From an uncultured Candidatus Saccharibacteria bacterium (GTDB taxonomy: Bacteria > Patescibacteriota > Saccharimonadia > Saccharimonadales > Saccharimonadaceae), in NCBI GenBank assembly GCA_946409745.1, contig CAMJXP010000004.1:1-42266 (forward strand): a DNA stretch of 42,266 nucleotides, written 5' to 3'. The position numbers and the translations under genes are program-made. The notes beneath the pieces are model-generated. The model saw only the letters and a list, made by a program, of their open reading frames with translations. It was not told the origin of the DNA and searched no databases. Positions 1-7,408 of the stretch are shown here, in pieces (the first letter of the stretch is position 1; every line of letters starts with the position of its first letter).

Positions 1-26
1 ACTAACTATAAACTAAAGGAAAACCT

Positions 27-221
27 ATGCCAAAGTTAAAAACGCATAAAGGCACTGCAAAGCGTATCAAGATTACCGGTTCTGGTAAGATTACGCGTGA
101 GCGTGCATTCGGGAATCACATTCTCGCTAAGAAATCCAAAGCCAGAAAGCGCAACATGAAAACCTCTGCTGCAATTAACGGCAAAATCAAGAAAAACGTT
201 AAGACTGCATTAGGAGTTTAA
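27..221 (+). CDS. rpmI: Large ribosomal subunit protein bL35
   Basis: A 64-residue, very basic protein beginning [20 protein letters not shown], which is the classic bL35 start. It binds 23S rRNA in the large subunit. The start is supported by an AAAGGAAA Shine-Dalgarno 7-8 bases before ATG. It is the first gene of a plus-strand cluster with rplT and rpmB; bL20 starts 3 bases after its stop, and the rplT Shine-Dalgarno (TTAGGAG) lies inside the last codons of rpmI, so the two are probably translationally coupled. In most bacteria infC precedes rpmI; that gene would lie before the window start and cannot be seen. Confidence 0.97.
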   Translation: MPKLKTHKGTAKRIKITGSGKITRERAFGNHILAKKSKARKRNMKTSAAINGKIKKNVKTALGV

Positions 222-223
222 TC

Positions 224-571
224 ATGAGAGTAAAACGTGGTGTGGCCGCAATGGCCAAGCATAAGAAAATTTTGAAAGCTGCTAAGGGCATGCAACATGC
301 TCGCACTCGCAGCTACCGCTTAGGCAAACAAGGTGTAATCAAGGCTCTTCGCTATAGCTATCGCGATCGTCGTAATCGCAAGCGCGATTTAAGAGCAATC
401 TGGATTACTCGTATCAATAATGCTTCAAGAGAACTTGGTATTTCCTACTCGCAACTAATTGCTGGTATGAAAGCTAAGAACATTAACCTTGATCGCAAAG
501 TGCTCGCTGATCTTGCTGTTAACAATCCTGATGCATTCAAAGCAATCGTTAATACTGTAAAGGAGAAATAA
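224..571 (+). CDS. rplT: Large ribosomal subunit protein bL20
   Basis: A 115-residue basic protein with the family signature from the start (RVKRGV, then [13 protein letters not shown] and RSYRLGKQ) and the C-terminal globular half that ends [12 protein letters not shown]. bL20 is an early 23S rRNA assembly protein and in many bacteria a translational repressor of its own operon. The usual second-position Ala is missing (MRVKRG instead of MARVKRG). The Shine-Dalgarno is AGGAG in the 3' end of rpmI. No bL20-type operator structure can be judged here because the upstream leader lies outside the window. Confidence 0.97.
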   Translation: MRVKRGVAAMAKHKKILKAAKGMQHARTRSYRLGKQGVIKALRYSYRDRRNRKRDLRAIWITRINNASRELGISYSQLIAGMKAKNINLDRKVLADLAVNNPDAFKAIVNTVKEK

Positions 572-572
572 G

Positions 573-788
573 ATGGCAATTTGTGAAGTCACCGGTAAAG
601 GTAAGATGTACGGCCATAATGTTTCGTTCTCCCAGAGACACACTCGTAAGGTTTTCAAACCAAATGTCTCGAAGCGTACGCTCGTTATTAACGGCCAAAA
701 GATTAAATGTAATGTTTCAACCTCTGCTCTTCGTACTTTGAAGAAAAAAGGTTTAGTCGAAGCCCCAAAAGCTAAAGCTAAAGAATAA
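573..788 (+). CDS. rpmB: Large ribosomal subunit protein bL28
   Basis: 71 residues starting MAICEVTGKG, the typical bL28 opening (xCxVTGK), followed by the conserved region with KVFKPNVSKRTL and a C-terminal LRTLKKKGL motif. There is only one Cys, so this is a zinc-free form. The start codon is preceded by AAAGGAGAAATAAG with good spacing, and it overlaps the end of rplT closely, so the three ribosomal genes form one unit. bL28 after bL20 is not the usual arrangement (rpmB normally sits with rpmG). The gene ends just before a bidirectional terminator shared with rnpB. Confidence 0.97.
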   Translation: MAICEVTGKGKMYGHNVSFSQRHTRKVFKPNVSKRTLVINGQKIKCNVSTSALRTLKKKGLVEAPKAKAKE

Positions 789-801
789 TCATTATAGATA
801 C

Positions 802-830
802 AAAAAGCCACCCTTAAGGGGTGGTTTTTT
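802..830. terminator. Bidirectional intrinsic terminator between rpmB and rnpB
   Basis: GCCACCC and GGGTGG arms around TTAA, flanked by A-runs on the left and T-runs on the right. It reads as hairpin plus U-tract on both strands and can end the rpmI-rplT-rpmB transcript and the convergent rnpB transcript. Confidence 0.9.
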
Positions 831-835
831 GATAA

Positions 836-1172
836 TGAGCCTTCATTAAGCCGGGTTCTGTAACTATATATATTATATATAGCCGATGACCATCTATCTT
901 GGCGTTACATTGCTATAACACTCTAGCGGTGAACGTGCATCCCCGAGCAGGGGTTTATTAGCACTCCTTGCAACAGGTAGGGTTTGCCTCCGTGACATAT
1001 CGCTACGACACGTTGTGAGCTCTTACCTCACTCTTTTCACCCTTACCCTTGCGGGCGGTATAAGTTTCTGTGGTACTTTCCCTATTCTTGCGAACGGTCG
1101 CTGTTAGCGACTACCTTGCTCTATGTTGCCCGGACTTTCCTCTTAATAAAAAGCGACCATCTTTCAGGCTCC
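836..1172 (-). ncRNA. rnpB: RNase P RNA, bacterial type A
   Basis: The minus strand carries the diagnostic RNase P blocks: GAGGAAAGTCCGGGC (plus-strand 1128-1142), AAAGTACCACAGAAA, GGTAAGAGCTCAC, GAGGCAAACCC and near the 3' end ACAGAACCCGGCTTA (841-861 region). The ends pair as P1: AGGCTC at 1166-1171 with GAGCCT at 837-842. An extended -10 (TGG-TATAAT, plus-strand 1178-1183) puts transcription start at about 1171, exactly at the 5' side of P1. One distal helix is an AT-only palindrome (CTATATATAATATATATAG), unlike the GC-rich helices typical elsewhere. The RNA matures tRNA 5' ends. Confidence 0.96.
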
Positions 1173-1177
1173 CATGT

Positions 1178-1186
1178 ATTATACCA
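1178..1186 (-). promoter_or_regulatory. Extended -10 promoter of rnpB
   Basis: TGG-TATAAT on the minus strand, 6 nt before the first base of the P1 helix. No recognisable -35 hexamer is present at 16-18 bp, so the extended -10 probably carries recognition. Confidence 0.7.
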
Positions 1187-1203
1187 CATTTAATGAAAAA
1201 ATA

Positions 1204-2052
1204 CTAGCGTTTAACTAAATCATCGATGGCGTGGTTAGCTTCGCCATCAGCAATGGTGTTTTCGGAGCGCGGAATATGCGTAAAGGAAACACTATCAAAA
1301 TTCTCGAGTAATTTCTGGATGTCGTTGTAGATTGGAATAATGTCTGGGTTCTTAATTGTAAAAATACCGTTCAATTGATTTACGACCATTAAACTATCCG
1401 AAAAGAAGCGAACACTTTTATAACCTTTTTCGATAGCTTTTTCGATACCATCTTTCATAGCAAAGTATTCGGCGACGCGAGAAGTGGCGAAGCCAATGAA
1501 TGCCCCGCCCTGTTCAATCGTATGACCATCGGTGCCGACCACCCTGTAACCAGTGCCGGATGGGCCCGGATTACCACGTGAGGCACCATCAACAAAGATA
1601 GCGATGGAGCTTGTCGTATCGCGAGCAGAGATGCGATCCGACGTAATACGGCCTTCGATAATCTCGAAAACAGAAGTGCTCGCTTCGTTGAGTCTTACGC
1701 CAGCGGATGAAAAATCTTTAATATATTTATAGGCAACGTAGCGATCACGCGGAACTGGTTTAGCGTCGCCCGATATATTAACATCATATATTATATATAA
1801 GTTGCTCAGGCGGCTGGAATCCTCAAGCGCAAGGAACGTAATGACGTCTTTGATTTTGACAGACGAGGCATGAAGGCCGGTGTATTCTTCGAGTGAACGG
1901 ACGATGGCTTCTTCAGGTTGCTCGCCAAATTTAATCTTACCAGTGGGAAGTTCCCAAAAAACCGGGGCGTCACTTCTGCCCAGGTTTCGTTTCAAGATGA
2001 GGATGCCATCCTCACTTCTGATAATACCAACAACGCGAATTCTTTGTTTCAT
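1204..2052 (-). CDS. Nudix-like domain fused to RNase HI
   Basis: 282 residues in two parts. Residues 1-135 look like a Nudix fold with a box starting at G38 (GKIKFGE, then R52), but two conserved acidic residues of the box are replaced (S53 and Y57 in the RExxEE motif; only E56 remains), so hydrolase activity is doubtful. Residues 150-280 form an RNase HI domain with DGASRGNPG and all four catalytic acidics (D155, E195, D219, D269). The RNase H half should cut RNA in RNA-DNA hybrids. The Shine-Dalgarno GGTGGG lies 2 nt before ATG, within the 3' end of a long structured leader. It ends close to the rnpB promoter. Domain fusion is seen; loss of Nudix catalysis is inferred. Confidence 0.85.
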   Translation of the reverse strand: MKQRIRVVGIIRSEDGILILKRNLGRSDAPVFWELPTGKIKFGEQPEEAIVRSLEEYTGLHASSVKIKDVITFLALEDSSRLSNLYIIYDVNISGDAKPVPRDRYVAYKYIKDFSSAGVRLNEASTSVFEIIEGRITSDRISARDTTSSIAIFVDGASRGNPGPSGTGYRVVGTDGHTIEQGGAFIGFATSRVAEYFAMKDGIEKAIEKGYKSVRFFSDSLMVVNQLNGIFTIKNPDIIPIYNDIQKLLENFDSVSFTHIPRSENTIADGEANHAIDDLVKR

Positions 2053-2070
2053 GTCCCACCGTTTGTCTTT

Positions 2071-2201
2071 AAAACCCTGCCGGCCTGTTTTCCCCGTAAT
2101 ATATACAAGGTGGGTAAAATCTTATGCGATACACCCACGGGTGTAAGCCACGAAATCCCTATAACATGATTATTCAGGAAAATCATGCTGCCGGTAGGGC
2201 T
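2071..2201 (-). ncRNA. Structured RNA or 5' leader of unknown class
   Basis: On the minus strand an extended -10 (TGC-TATAAT, plus-strand 2208-2216) places transcription start at about 2201. From there the RNA begins with GCCCTACCGGC, which pairs with GCCGGCAGGGT at 2073-2084 (11 bp, one A-C mismatch) to close the whole element. Inside are two more helices: CATGATT/AATCATG and CACCC/GGGTG. The 3' side runs into the GGTGGG Shine-Dalgarno of the Nudix-RNase HI gene. It may be a small RNA of 6S-like topology or a cis-regulatory leader; I could not match it to a riboswitch class. Confidence 0.5.
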
Positions 2202-2207
2202 AATCTA

Positions 2208-2216
2208 ATTATAGCA
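2208..2216 (-). promoter_or_regulatory. Extended -10 promoter of the structured RNA and Nudix-RNase HI gene
   Basis: TGC-TATAAT on the minus strand, 6-7 nt before the start of the closing helix of the RNA element; it overlaps the 3' end of the M50 protease gene region. Confidence 0.65.
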
Positions 2217-2218
2217 TA

Positions 2219-2866
2219 TTACATCCCAATCACAAAATAGAAGAACTGAAGGACAGCATTCATGCCGTCAACCATCAGTTGAGAGAAGAATTGACCAAAG
2301 AGAAAGATTAGGAGATAGACAATCATGATACCGGTAGTTCCCTCTAAACTCATCATGACGCGACGGATACCATCTGGCGCGATGGCATAAAGCACGCGCG
2401 AACCATCCAGCGGTGGAATTGGAATAAGATTAAAAATCATAAAGCCGAGATTGGTGAAAATGAATTGAGTAAAGATTATCGCGACGACTTCGCCACCAGT
2501 GCCATAAACCCAACCGGTAAAATGGCCGATTAGGAAGAAGATGAAAGCAAGTAAGAAATTCGTGAACGGACCAGCTAGAGCCACCAGTGCCATTCCCCAC
2601 TCGCGCCATTTGAGATTAAAAGAGTTGACTGGTACGGGTTTCGCACCGCCAAAAACTGGTGCTTTTAATAAATATAGTACGACCGGTACGATGATGGACA
2701 TGTACGGATCAATATTTTTAATTGGGTTCAGAGTAAGACGACCGGCGTCTTTTGCAGTATTGTCACCTAACCAATAAGCAACTAACCCGTGTGCTAATTC
2801 ATGAAGAGAAATCGAAATCACGACTACGGCTATAACAATAACTAAGCCGAGAAAGTCGAATTCCAT
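2219..2866 (-). CDS. Site-2 protease family (M50) membrane metalloprotease
   Basis: 215 residues, nearly all membrane-embedded (about five to six hydrophobic segments). HELAH at residues 22-26 gives the two zinc His ligands and the catalytic Glu; NLIPIPPLDGSR (146-157) supplies the third ligand Asp154. This is the short S2P form without a PDZ domain, as in other SREBPP-type proteases of bacteria. These cleave substrates within the membrane; the substrate is unknown. It is the last gene of the thrS-miaA operon and its ATG overlaps the stop of the preceding gene (TAATG), so the two are translationally coupled. Confidence 0.92.
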   Translation of the reverse strand: MEFDFLGLVIVIAVVVISISLHELAHGLVAYWLGDNTAKDAGRLTLNPIKNIDPYMSIIVPVVLYLLKAPVFGGAKPVPVNSFNLKWREWGMALVALAGPFTNFLLAFIFFLIGHFTGWVYGTGGEVVAIIFTQFIFTNLGFMIFNLIPIPPLDGSRVLYAIAPDGIRRVMMSLEGTTGIMIVYLLIFLFGQFFSQLMVDGMNAVLQFFYFVIGM

Positions 2867-3312
2867 TAGCTTAAGACCACCACTTCTTTAGTGGTTGGAA
2901 GCGCATCGAGAGATTTGATTTTTAGTTTCTTTTCGGAACGAGCGGAGAGTTTTAGTTCGGAAACCATCGCATCGACGTTGCCCATCGAGACGACAAGCTT
3001 TGGTTCGATTTCGCGAATGGCGCGGATGGATGAAGTACAGAGGACGTCAGCGACGATATCATCAAGACATTCTTCGATGCCGCCAGTGATACCGACATGG
3101 ACACCACCGATTTCGACATCGTAAATCGTTTTGCCACTTGGAGTCGCAATGCCACGAATCGTGGCGTCACCAATTTCGAATTCGCCTGGACCAGCGATTT
3201 TACCAACTGATAGGTTAGCGTCGATGACGGATTCGGCGATATTGATTTTAATAGTAGTCTTTTTGGTCGTGAGGATGATGTCGTCCTGGGATTTGCTTTC
3301 GATATCGAACAT
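2866..3312 (-). CDS. Small degenerate metallo-beta-lactamase-fold protein (UlaG-like)
   Basis: 148 residues. The segment IAGPGEFEIGDATIRGI resembles the UlaG/L-ascorbate-lactonase branch of the metallo-beta-lactamase fold, but the HxHxDH metal site is absent and no clustered His residues remain, so it is probably not an enzyme. It may be a structural or scaffold derivative. The Shine-Dalgarno AAAGGAGCT is 5 nt before ATG. It sits between a wHTH regulator and the M50 protease in the thrS operon. The family assignment is by motif resemblance only. Confidence 0.55.
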   Translation of the reverse strand: MFDIESKSQDDIILTTKKTTIKINIAESVIDANLSVGKIAGPGEFEIGDATIRGIATPSGKTIYDVEIGGVHVGITGGIEECLDDIVADVLCTSSIRAIREIEPKLVVSMGNVDAMVSELKLSARSEKKLKIKSLDALPTTKEVVVLS

Positions 3313-3322
3313 ATAGCTCCTT

Positions 3323-3925
3323 TTATTTTATGATTTTTTCTGGATCGTAAATTTCTGAGATTTCCATTTCGAAGACATCGTCTAAGAAACGATCGCGAAC
3401 GCTGCGACGATAGGTGAAGTCTTCGAGCGACATAATAACATAGTTAATTGGTTTGCCCTGCTTCTTTTCAACGACTTCGGCCCAGCGGGTGAGCTTTTTG
3501 GTTTTGTCATTGCCAATAATAAGCAGGTCGACACCGTCCTGGCCCGGCAGGCGATTCGTGACAATAAGGCCTTTCAAATAGTTCTTTACTGGACGACAGT
3601 ACTCTTCCCACGTGGTAGCGTGTATATCTTTTTCGCGCGTTGTATCAATTTTTTTCGCGAAAATGTCGATGAGCGGGCGATAGAATGGGTGCTTGCTGTT
3701 AGCAGAATAATAAACTTTATTATCAAAAGTTTCATTTTTGATAATGCCGATACTTTCGAGGTTTAGGAGCTCGCGACGGACGGAATTAATCTGTTCTTCG
3801 ATGACACGAGTCATCTCGCGAACGTAAAATGATTTCTCTGGATTCTCGAAAAAGAGCTTTAAAAGTTTGGCACGAGTCTTCGAACCAAATAATTTTTCTA
3901 TTGGCGTGTTATTTTCTTTACTCAT
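3323..3925 (-). CDS. Winged-helix DNA-binding protein with nucleotidyltransferase-like C-terminus
   Basis: 200 residues. Residues 8-75 are a winged helix (GSKTRAKLLKLFFENPEKSF, then a recognition-helix region with SVRRELLNLESIGII). Residues 105-190 resemble the minimal nucleotidyltransferase fold (GVDLLIIGND like the DVDLLIVG strand), but the N-terminal GS motif of active enzymes is not evident. This pairing is common in archaea and CPR bacteria with unknown targets. The ATG overlaps the miaA stop by 4 bp (ATGA), so it is coupled to miaA. Confidence 0.65.
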   Translation of the reverse strand: MSKENNTPIEKLFGSKTRAKLLKLFFENPEKSFYVREMTRVIEEQINSVRRELLNLESIGIIKNETFDNKVYYSANSKHPFYRPLIDIFAKKIDTTREKDIHATTWEEYCRPVKNYLKGLIVTNRLPGQDGVDLLIIGNDKTKKLTRWAEVVEKKQGKPINYVIMSLEDFTYRRSVRDRFLDDVFEMEISEIYDPEKIIK

Positions 3926-4785
3926 CCTACAATATATTTTAGCACAAAAGGATAAATGTGTTCAAGTTCTAGCCACTTGATGTCGGCATTTCGTTTAAAC
4001 CATGTGAGTTGGCGTTTGGCTAAATGGTAGTCTTCATAAAAACATAGTTCTTTGGCCTTTTCGAGTGTGAGTTCGCCGCTCAGATACTTCCAGGCGTATT
4101 CATAGATATCACTCTTCATCGCACCACAGTTAAACCCATATTTTTCGACTAATTCCCTGGTTTCATGGTAGAGATCTTCGGAAAACATTTGGTCGATGCG
4201 TAGTTTTAGTCTTTCGCGCAGTACCTCTGTTGGCCATTTAATGCCAATAATGAGAAAATTGCCTTTCACCTCTGTTCTGTCTGAACAACTTTTTTGTTCA
4301 AAGTCACCGATTTTCTGGCCGGTTGGGCCTTTGAAATGATAGTCGTAAATGAGGGCGTCAATGTATAATCCAGTGCCACCAACAACCATTGGAACGTGAT
4401 TTCGGGCACGAATTTCTTTGATTTTAGCCTCAGCATAGGCCTTCCAATCGGCGACCGTGAAGCGTTCGTCGGGATTTACGAGATCAAGACCAAAATGTGG
4501 GACACCATCCATCTCTTCCCTAGTTGGTTTGGCGGTGCCGATGTCCATACCTTTGTAGATCGCGCGAGAATCGGCGGAGATAATTTCGCCGCCGATGGCT
4601 TTCGCGATTTTGATACTAACACCAGTTTTGCCCGAGCCTGTAGAACCAAGAATGACTATTACAGGTGGCTCGCCAGAATCAATGCTTTTTCGGAACGCTT
4701 CCTCACGCCCGTCGTTACGGGGTTCGGTCGCTTCGTATTCACCACGTCGGTGAATATGCTCCTCAAAAGCATTGTCTTCTGGCAT
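3922..4785 (-). CDS. miaA: tRNA dimethylallyltransferase
   Basis: 287 residues. It transfers dimethylallyl from DMAPP to A37 of tRNAs reading UNN codons. Walker A is GSTGSGKT at 47-54, followed by the catalytic-loop motif SADSRAIYKGMDIGTAKP (Asp72) and GGTGLYIDAL near 136. It carries about 38 extra charged residues before the kinase core; the start is nevertheless supported by a Shine-Dalgarno (AAGGATAGG) and there is no later suitable ATG. It is 12 nt downstream of thrS in the same operon. Slightly shorter than E. coli MiaA (316). Confidence 0.95.
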   Translation of the reverse strand: MPEDNAFEEHIHRRGEYEATEPRNDGREEAFRKSIDSGEPPVIVILGSTGSGKTGVSIKIAKAIGGEIISADSRAIYKGMDIGTAKPTREEMDGVPHFGLDLVNPDERFTVADWKAYAEAKIKEIRARNHVPMVVGGTGLYIDALIYDYHFKGPTGQKIGDFEQKSCSDRTEVKGNFLIIGIKWPTEVLRERLKLRIDQMFSEDLYHETRELVEKYGFNCGAMKSDIYEYAWKYLSGELTLEKAKELCFYEDYHLAKRQLTWFKRNADIKWLELEHIYPFVLKYIVG

Positions 4786-4797
4786 GTGAACCTATCC

Positions 4798-6552
4798 TTA
4801 TTTTAAATCTTTTAGGAAGCTGGCGAGTTTATTTAGTTTCACTTTTTCTTCTTTGTCGCGGAGACGGACGGAGACGACTTTTTGTTCAACGTCTTTTGGA
4901 CCGACGACGAGCACGGCCGGAATCTTGAAATCGGTGGCACGCTTAATCTTCTTCCCTAATGAGTCGGAAGAATCATCAACCGTATAGCGAAGTTCGTTAT
5001 ATTTAAGAGGCTGATCAAGAACAATGCCGTCTAGAATGGCTTTGATTTCGTCAACATACTTTGAGACGGTATTATTGACGGTGACGATACGGACTTGTTC
5101 TGGTGCGCACCAGAATGGGAACCAGCCACCAGTATGCTCAATAAAGACCGAGAGGAAGCGTTCAATCGAACCAAGCGTAGCGTGGTGAATCATGACTGGA
5201 CGTTCTTTTTCGCCTTTAGCATTGGTGAATTCGAGGCCAAAACGCTCTGGTTGGACGAAATCGAGTTGAATCGTAGCAAGTTGATGCTCACGACCAATGG
5301 CATCTTCAGCCATGAAGTCGATCTTTGGACCATAGAAGGCAGCTTCGCCCTCTTGTTCGAAGTAATCAAGGCCATTATCGATAGCGGCTTGTTTGATTTG
5401 GTTTTGTGCCATTTCCCAAAGGGCTTTGTCGCCAAGGTATTTATCTTCATCTGAGCGGTAGCTGAGGCGAGCACGAAGCTTCTGCATGCCCATGGTACTA
5501 TAGAGTTCCTTCACGATAGCAACGAGGCGCTTCACTTCATCTTTAATCTGGTCGTTACGGCAGAAGACGTGTGAATCGTCCTGGGTAAGTGAGCGAACAC
5601 GAGAGAGACCACCAAGCTCACCGGTCTTTTCGTCGCGGTAGTCAGTAGTTGCTTCCATGTAGCGGACTGGCATCTCTTTATAGGTGCGTGGACGTGAAGC
5701 AAAAATCTGCGCGTGGTGAGGGCAGTTCATTGGTTTCATAGCGAAATCTTCACCGTTCACTTGGGAGTGAACCATGAAGAGCTCATCGCCGAATTTAGCA
5801 TAGTGACCAGAAGTCTTATAGAGGTCGGTCTTGGTAATATGTGGAGTCCAAACTTTCTTGAAACCTTCGCGACCACGGAGACTGAGCGAATAGTTGGCCA
5901 TGAGTTCACGAAGTTCAGTACCACGTGGGGTAAAGAGTGGAAGACCGGCACCAACGAGGTCGGAGAAGCAGAAGAGGTCGAGTTCTTTACCGAGTTTGCG
6001 GTGATCACGCGCTTTAGCTTCTTCTTGGCGCTTCAAATATTCATCAAGTTCTTCTTCGGTTTCAAAAGCAACACCGTAGATACGGGTAAGCATTTCCCTT
6101 TTCTCATCACCACGCCAGTAAGCACCAGCGACGCGGATGAGCTTAAAGGCACCAACTTCACCAGTGTCTTTGATATGTGGGCCTTTGCAAAGATCAGTAA
6201 AGAGATCGCCCATGTCATAGAAGGAGATTTCAGAGCCTTCTGGGAGGTCTTCAATCAATTCGATTTTGTATTTTTGCTTGTGGTCACGAGCCCAGTTAAG
6301 TGCCTCCATCTTAGGCACAACGCGCTTTTCCATTGGGAGTTTACGAGAAACGATGCCACGCATCTTTTTCTCGATTTTCTCGAGGTCAGCATCAGAAATT
6401 TTGGTCTTACCAAAGTCGATATCATAGTAGAAACCGGTATCAATAGCGGGGCCAATGCCAAATGTGGCTGTCGGATAAAGCTCCTGAACTGCGGCCGCAA
6501 GAATGTGGCTCAGCGTGTGACGCATTTTTTCTAGATTGTCGGAATCTTTCAT
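4798..6552 (-). CDS. thrS: Threonine-tRNA ligase lacking the TGS domain
   Basis: 584 residues (E. coli 642). It charges tRNA-Thr. The protein begins directly with the editing domain: HTLSH at 12-16 and C122/H126 (CKGPH) complete its His/Cys site, so the N-terminal TGS domain is missing. The class II core has the zinc-ligand region MNCPHHAQIF, motif 2 around YRDEKTGELGG and motif 3 HHATLGSIERF, followed by the anticodon-binding domain. Start: GGAAAGGATAAAG precedes ATG, and an extended -10 (TGT-TATAAT) lies about 35 nt upstream. No T-box leader is visible. First gene of a five-gene operon. Confidence 0.97.
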   Translation of the reverse strand: MKDSDNLEKMRHTLSHILAAAVQELYPTATFGIGPAIDTGFYYDIDFGKTKISDADLEKIEKKMRGIVSRKLPMEKRVVPKMEALNWARDHKQKYKIELIEDLPEGSEISFYDMGDLFTDLCKGPHIKDTGEVGAFKLIRVAGAYWRGDEKREMLTRIYGVAFETEEELDEYLKRQEEAKARDHRKLGKELDLFCFSDLVGAGLPLFTPRGTELRELMANYSLSLRGREGFKKVWTPHITKTDLYKTSGHYAKFGDELFMVHSQVNGEDFAMKPMNCPHHAQIFASRPRTYKEMPVRYMEATTDYRDEKTGELGGLSRVRSLTQDDSHVFCRNDQIKDEVKRLVAIVKELYSTMGMQKLRARLSYRSDEDKYLGDKALWEMAQNQIKQAAIDNGLDYFEQEGEAAFYGPKIDFMAEDAIGREHQLATIQLDFVQPERFGLEFTNAKGEKERPVMIHHATLGSIERFLSVFIEHTGGWFPFWCAPEQVRIVTVNNTVSKYVDEIKAILDGIVLDQPLKYNELRYTVDDSSDSLGKKIKRATDFKIPAVLVVGPKDVEQKVVSVRLRDKEEKVKLNKLASFLKDLK

Positions 6553-6617
6553 TCTTTATCCTTTCCCTTTATTTATATCTTTTAATTATAACACAAGAAA
6601 AGGATTAGAGAGAAAAA

Positions 6618-7400
6618 CTACTTATAGTTTGGGAAGTTTAATTCCCTAAGAACAGTCTCGGCAGTTTCTTCGTCGTCGGCGTAGATTTCAACGACGGCTT
6701 GCTTGTAGACAGCAAGATAGATGTATGGTGAAGTGTTTCTAGCGATGGATAAGAAGTATTCGTCGGTGTTTTTCTTCACCTCTTGGTATTCGGTGAGCGG
6801 AGCAAGGACTTCTTTTAAGACTTCGATGTCTTCGTAATTTTCTTTCAAGGCCATGTAGATGAAGTCAAAGGTTGGAGCGTCACCTTCTTCGGTGCGATTA
6901 GTAGTAGAGCAGGACCATTGTCCGCTGACATATTCGCTGAGTTCTTCTCCGCCAATGAACGGGGCAGCATCTTTGTCGCCGTAGAGATAGTCAAAATCGT
7001 AGCCTTCGTGAGACTCGCAGAAGAGTTTGGCGCCATCCGCATAAGGGATTTTAGAGCCTTCGGATGAGCCTCCTCCTCCGGTTGTCGCCGTTTCGAGCTT
7101 AATCACGCCAGAAGCGAAGAGGATGGCAGCGGCAATTGCCAAACCGGCTAGAACACAAATAATCGCTAGTGGGCCTTTTGATCTAGTTTTTGGCTTAGTT
7201 TTGCTTGTATGAGACATGATGAGGGCCTCAGCGCGGGCTTCAGCGCTGATTTCTGGTTCGGCTGGCTTAGTTTCGGTAGGAGTTTCGACTGCCGGGGTTT
7301 CCTCCGGTTTTTCGGCTGGTTTTTCACGTTTTGGGATGACTAACGGAGCGGGAGTTTCCTCTTTTGGTAGTGGCTCTAATTTTGGAAGAATTCTCTCCAT
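6618..7400 (-). CDS. Single-pass membrane protein with Pro/Glu-rich cytoplasmic tail
   Basis: 260 residues; not recognised as a named family. Residues 1-75 are Pro/Glu/Lys-rich and probably disordered; a transmembrane helix spans about 77-97 and is followed by ASGVIKL, a motif shared with the neighbouring 493-residue and 195-residue proteins; then a Gly/Ser linker and a folded outer domain (120-260) with two Cys (around FCESHEG and WSCST) that could form a disulphide. The outer domain end (YLAVYKQAVVEIYA) resembles YVVVYKNSYTYMRI of the upstream gene, so the two are paralogues. Start supported by AAGGAGG. Same operon as the 493-residue gene (8 nt gap). Confidence 0.8.
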   Translation of the reverse strand: MERILPKLEPLPKEETPAPLVIPKREKPAEKPEETPAVETPTETKPAEPEISAEARAEALIMSHTSKTKPKTRSKGPLAIICVLAGLAIAAAILFASGVIKLETATTGGGGSSEGSKIPYADGAKLFCESHEGYDFDYLYGDKDAAPFIGGEELSEYVSGQWSCSTTNRTEEGDAPTFDFIYMALKENYEDIEVLKEVLAPLTEYQEVKKNTDEYFLSIARNTSPYIYLAVYKQAVVEIYADDEETAETVLRELNFPNYK

Positions 7401-7408
7401 AGTCCTCC

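Noticed and set aside
455-811. Minus-strand frame opposite rplT and rpmB
   Set aside because: It overlaps two certain ribosomal genes and the terminator; no homology.
872-895. Palindrome in rnpB resembling an NrdR box (CTATATATATTATATATAG)
   Set aside because: It lacks the CAC/GTG ends of the NrdR box and lies inside RNase P RNA as a hairpin.
5713-6534. 273-residue plus-strand open frame opposite thrS
   Set aside because: It lies entirely within thrS, has no Shine-Dalgarno and shows no family signal; it is a shadow of the codon usage of thrS.
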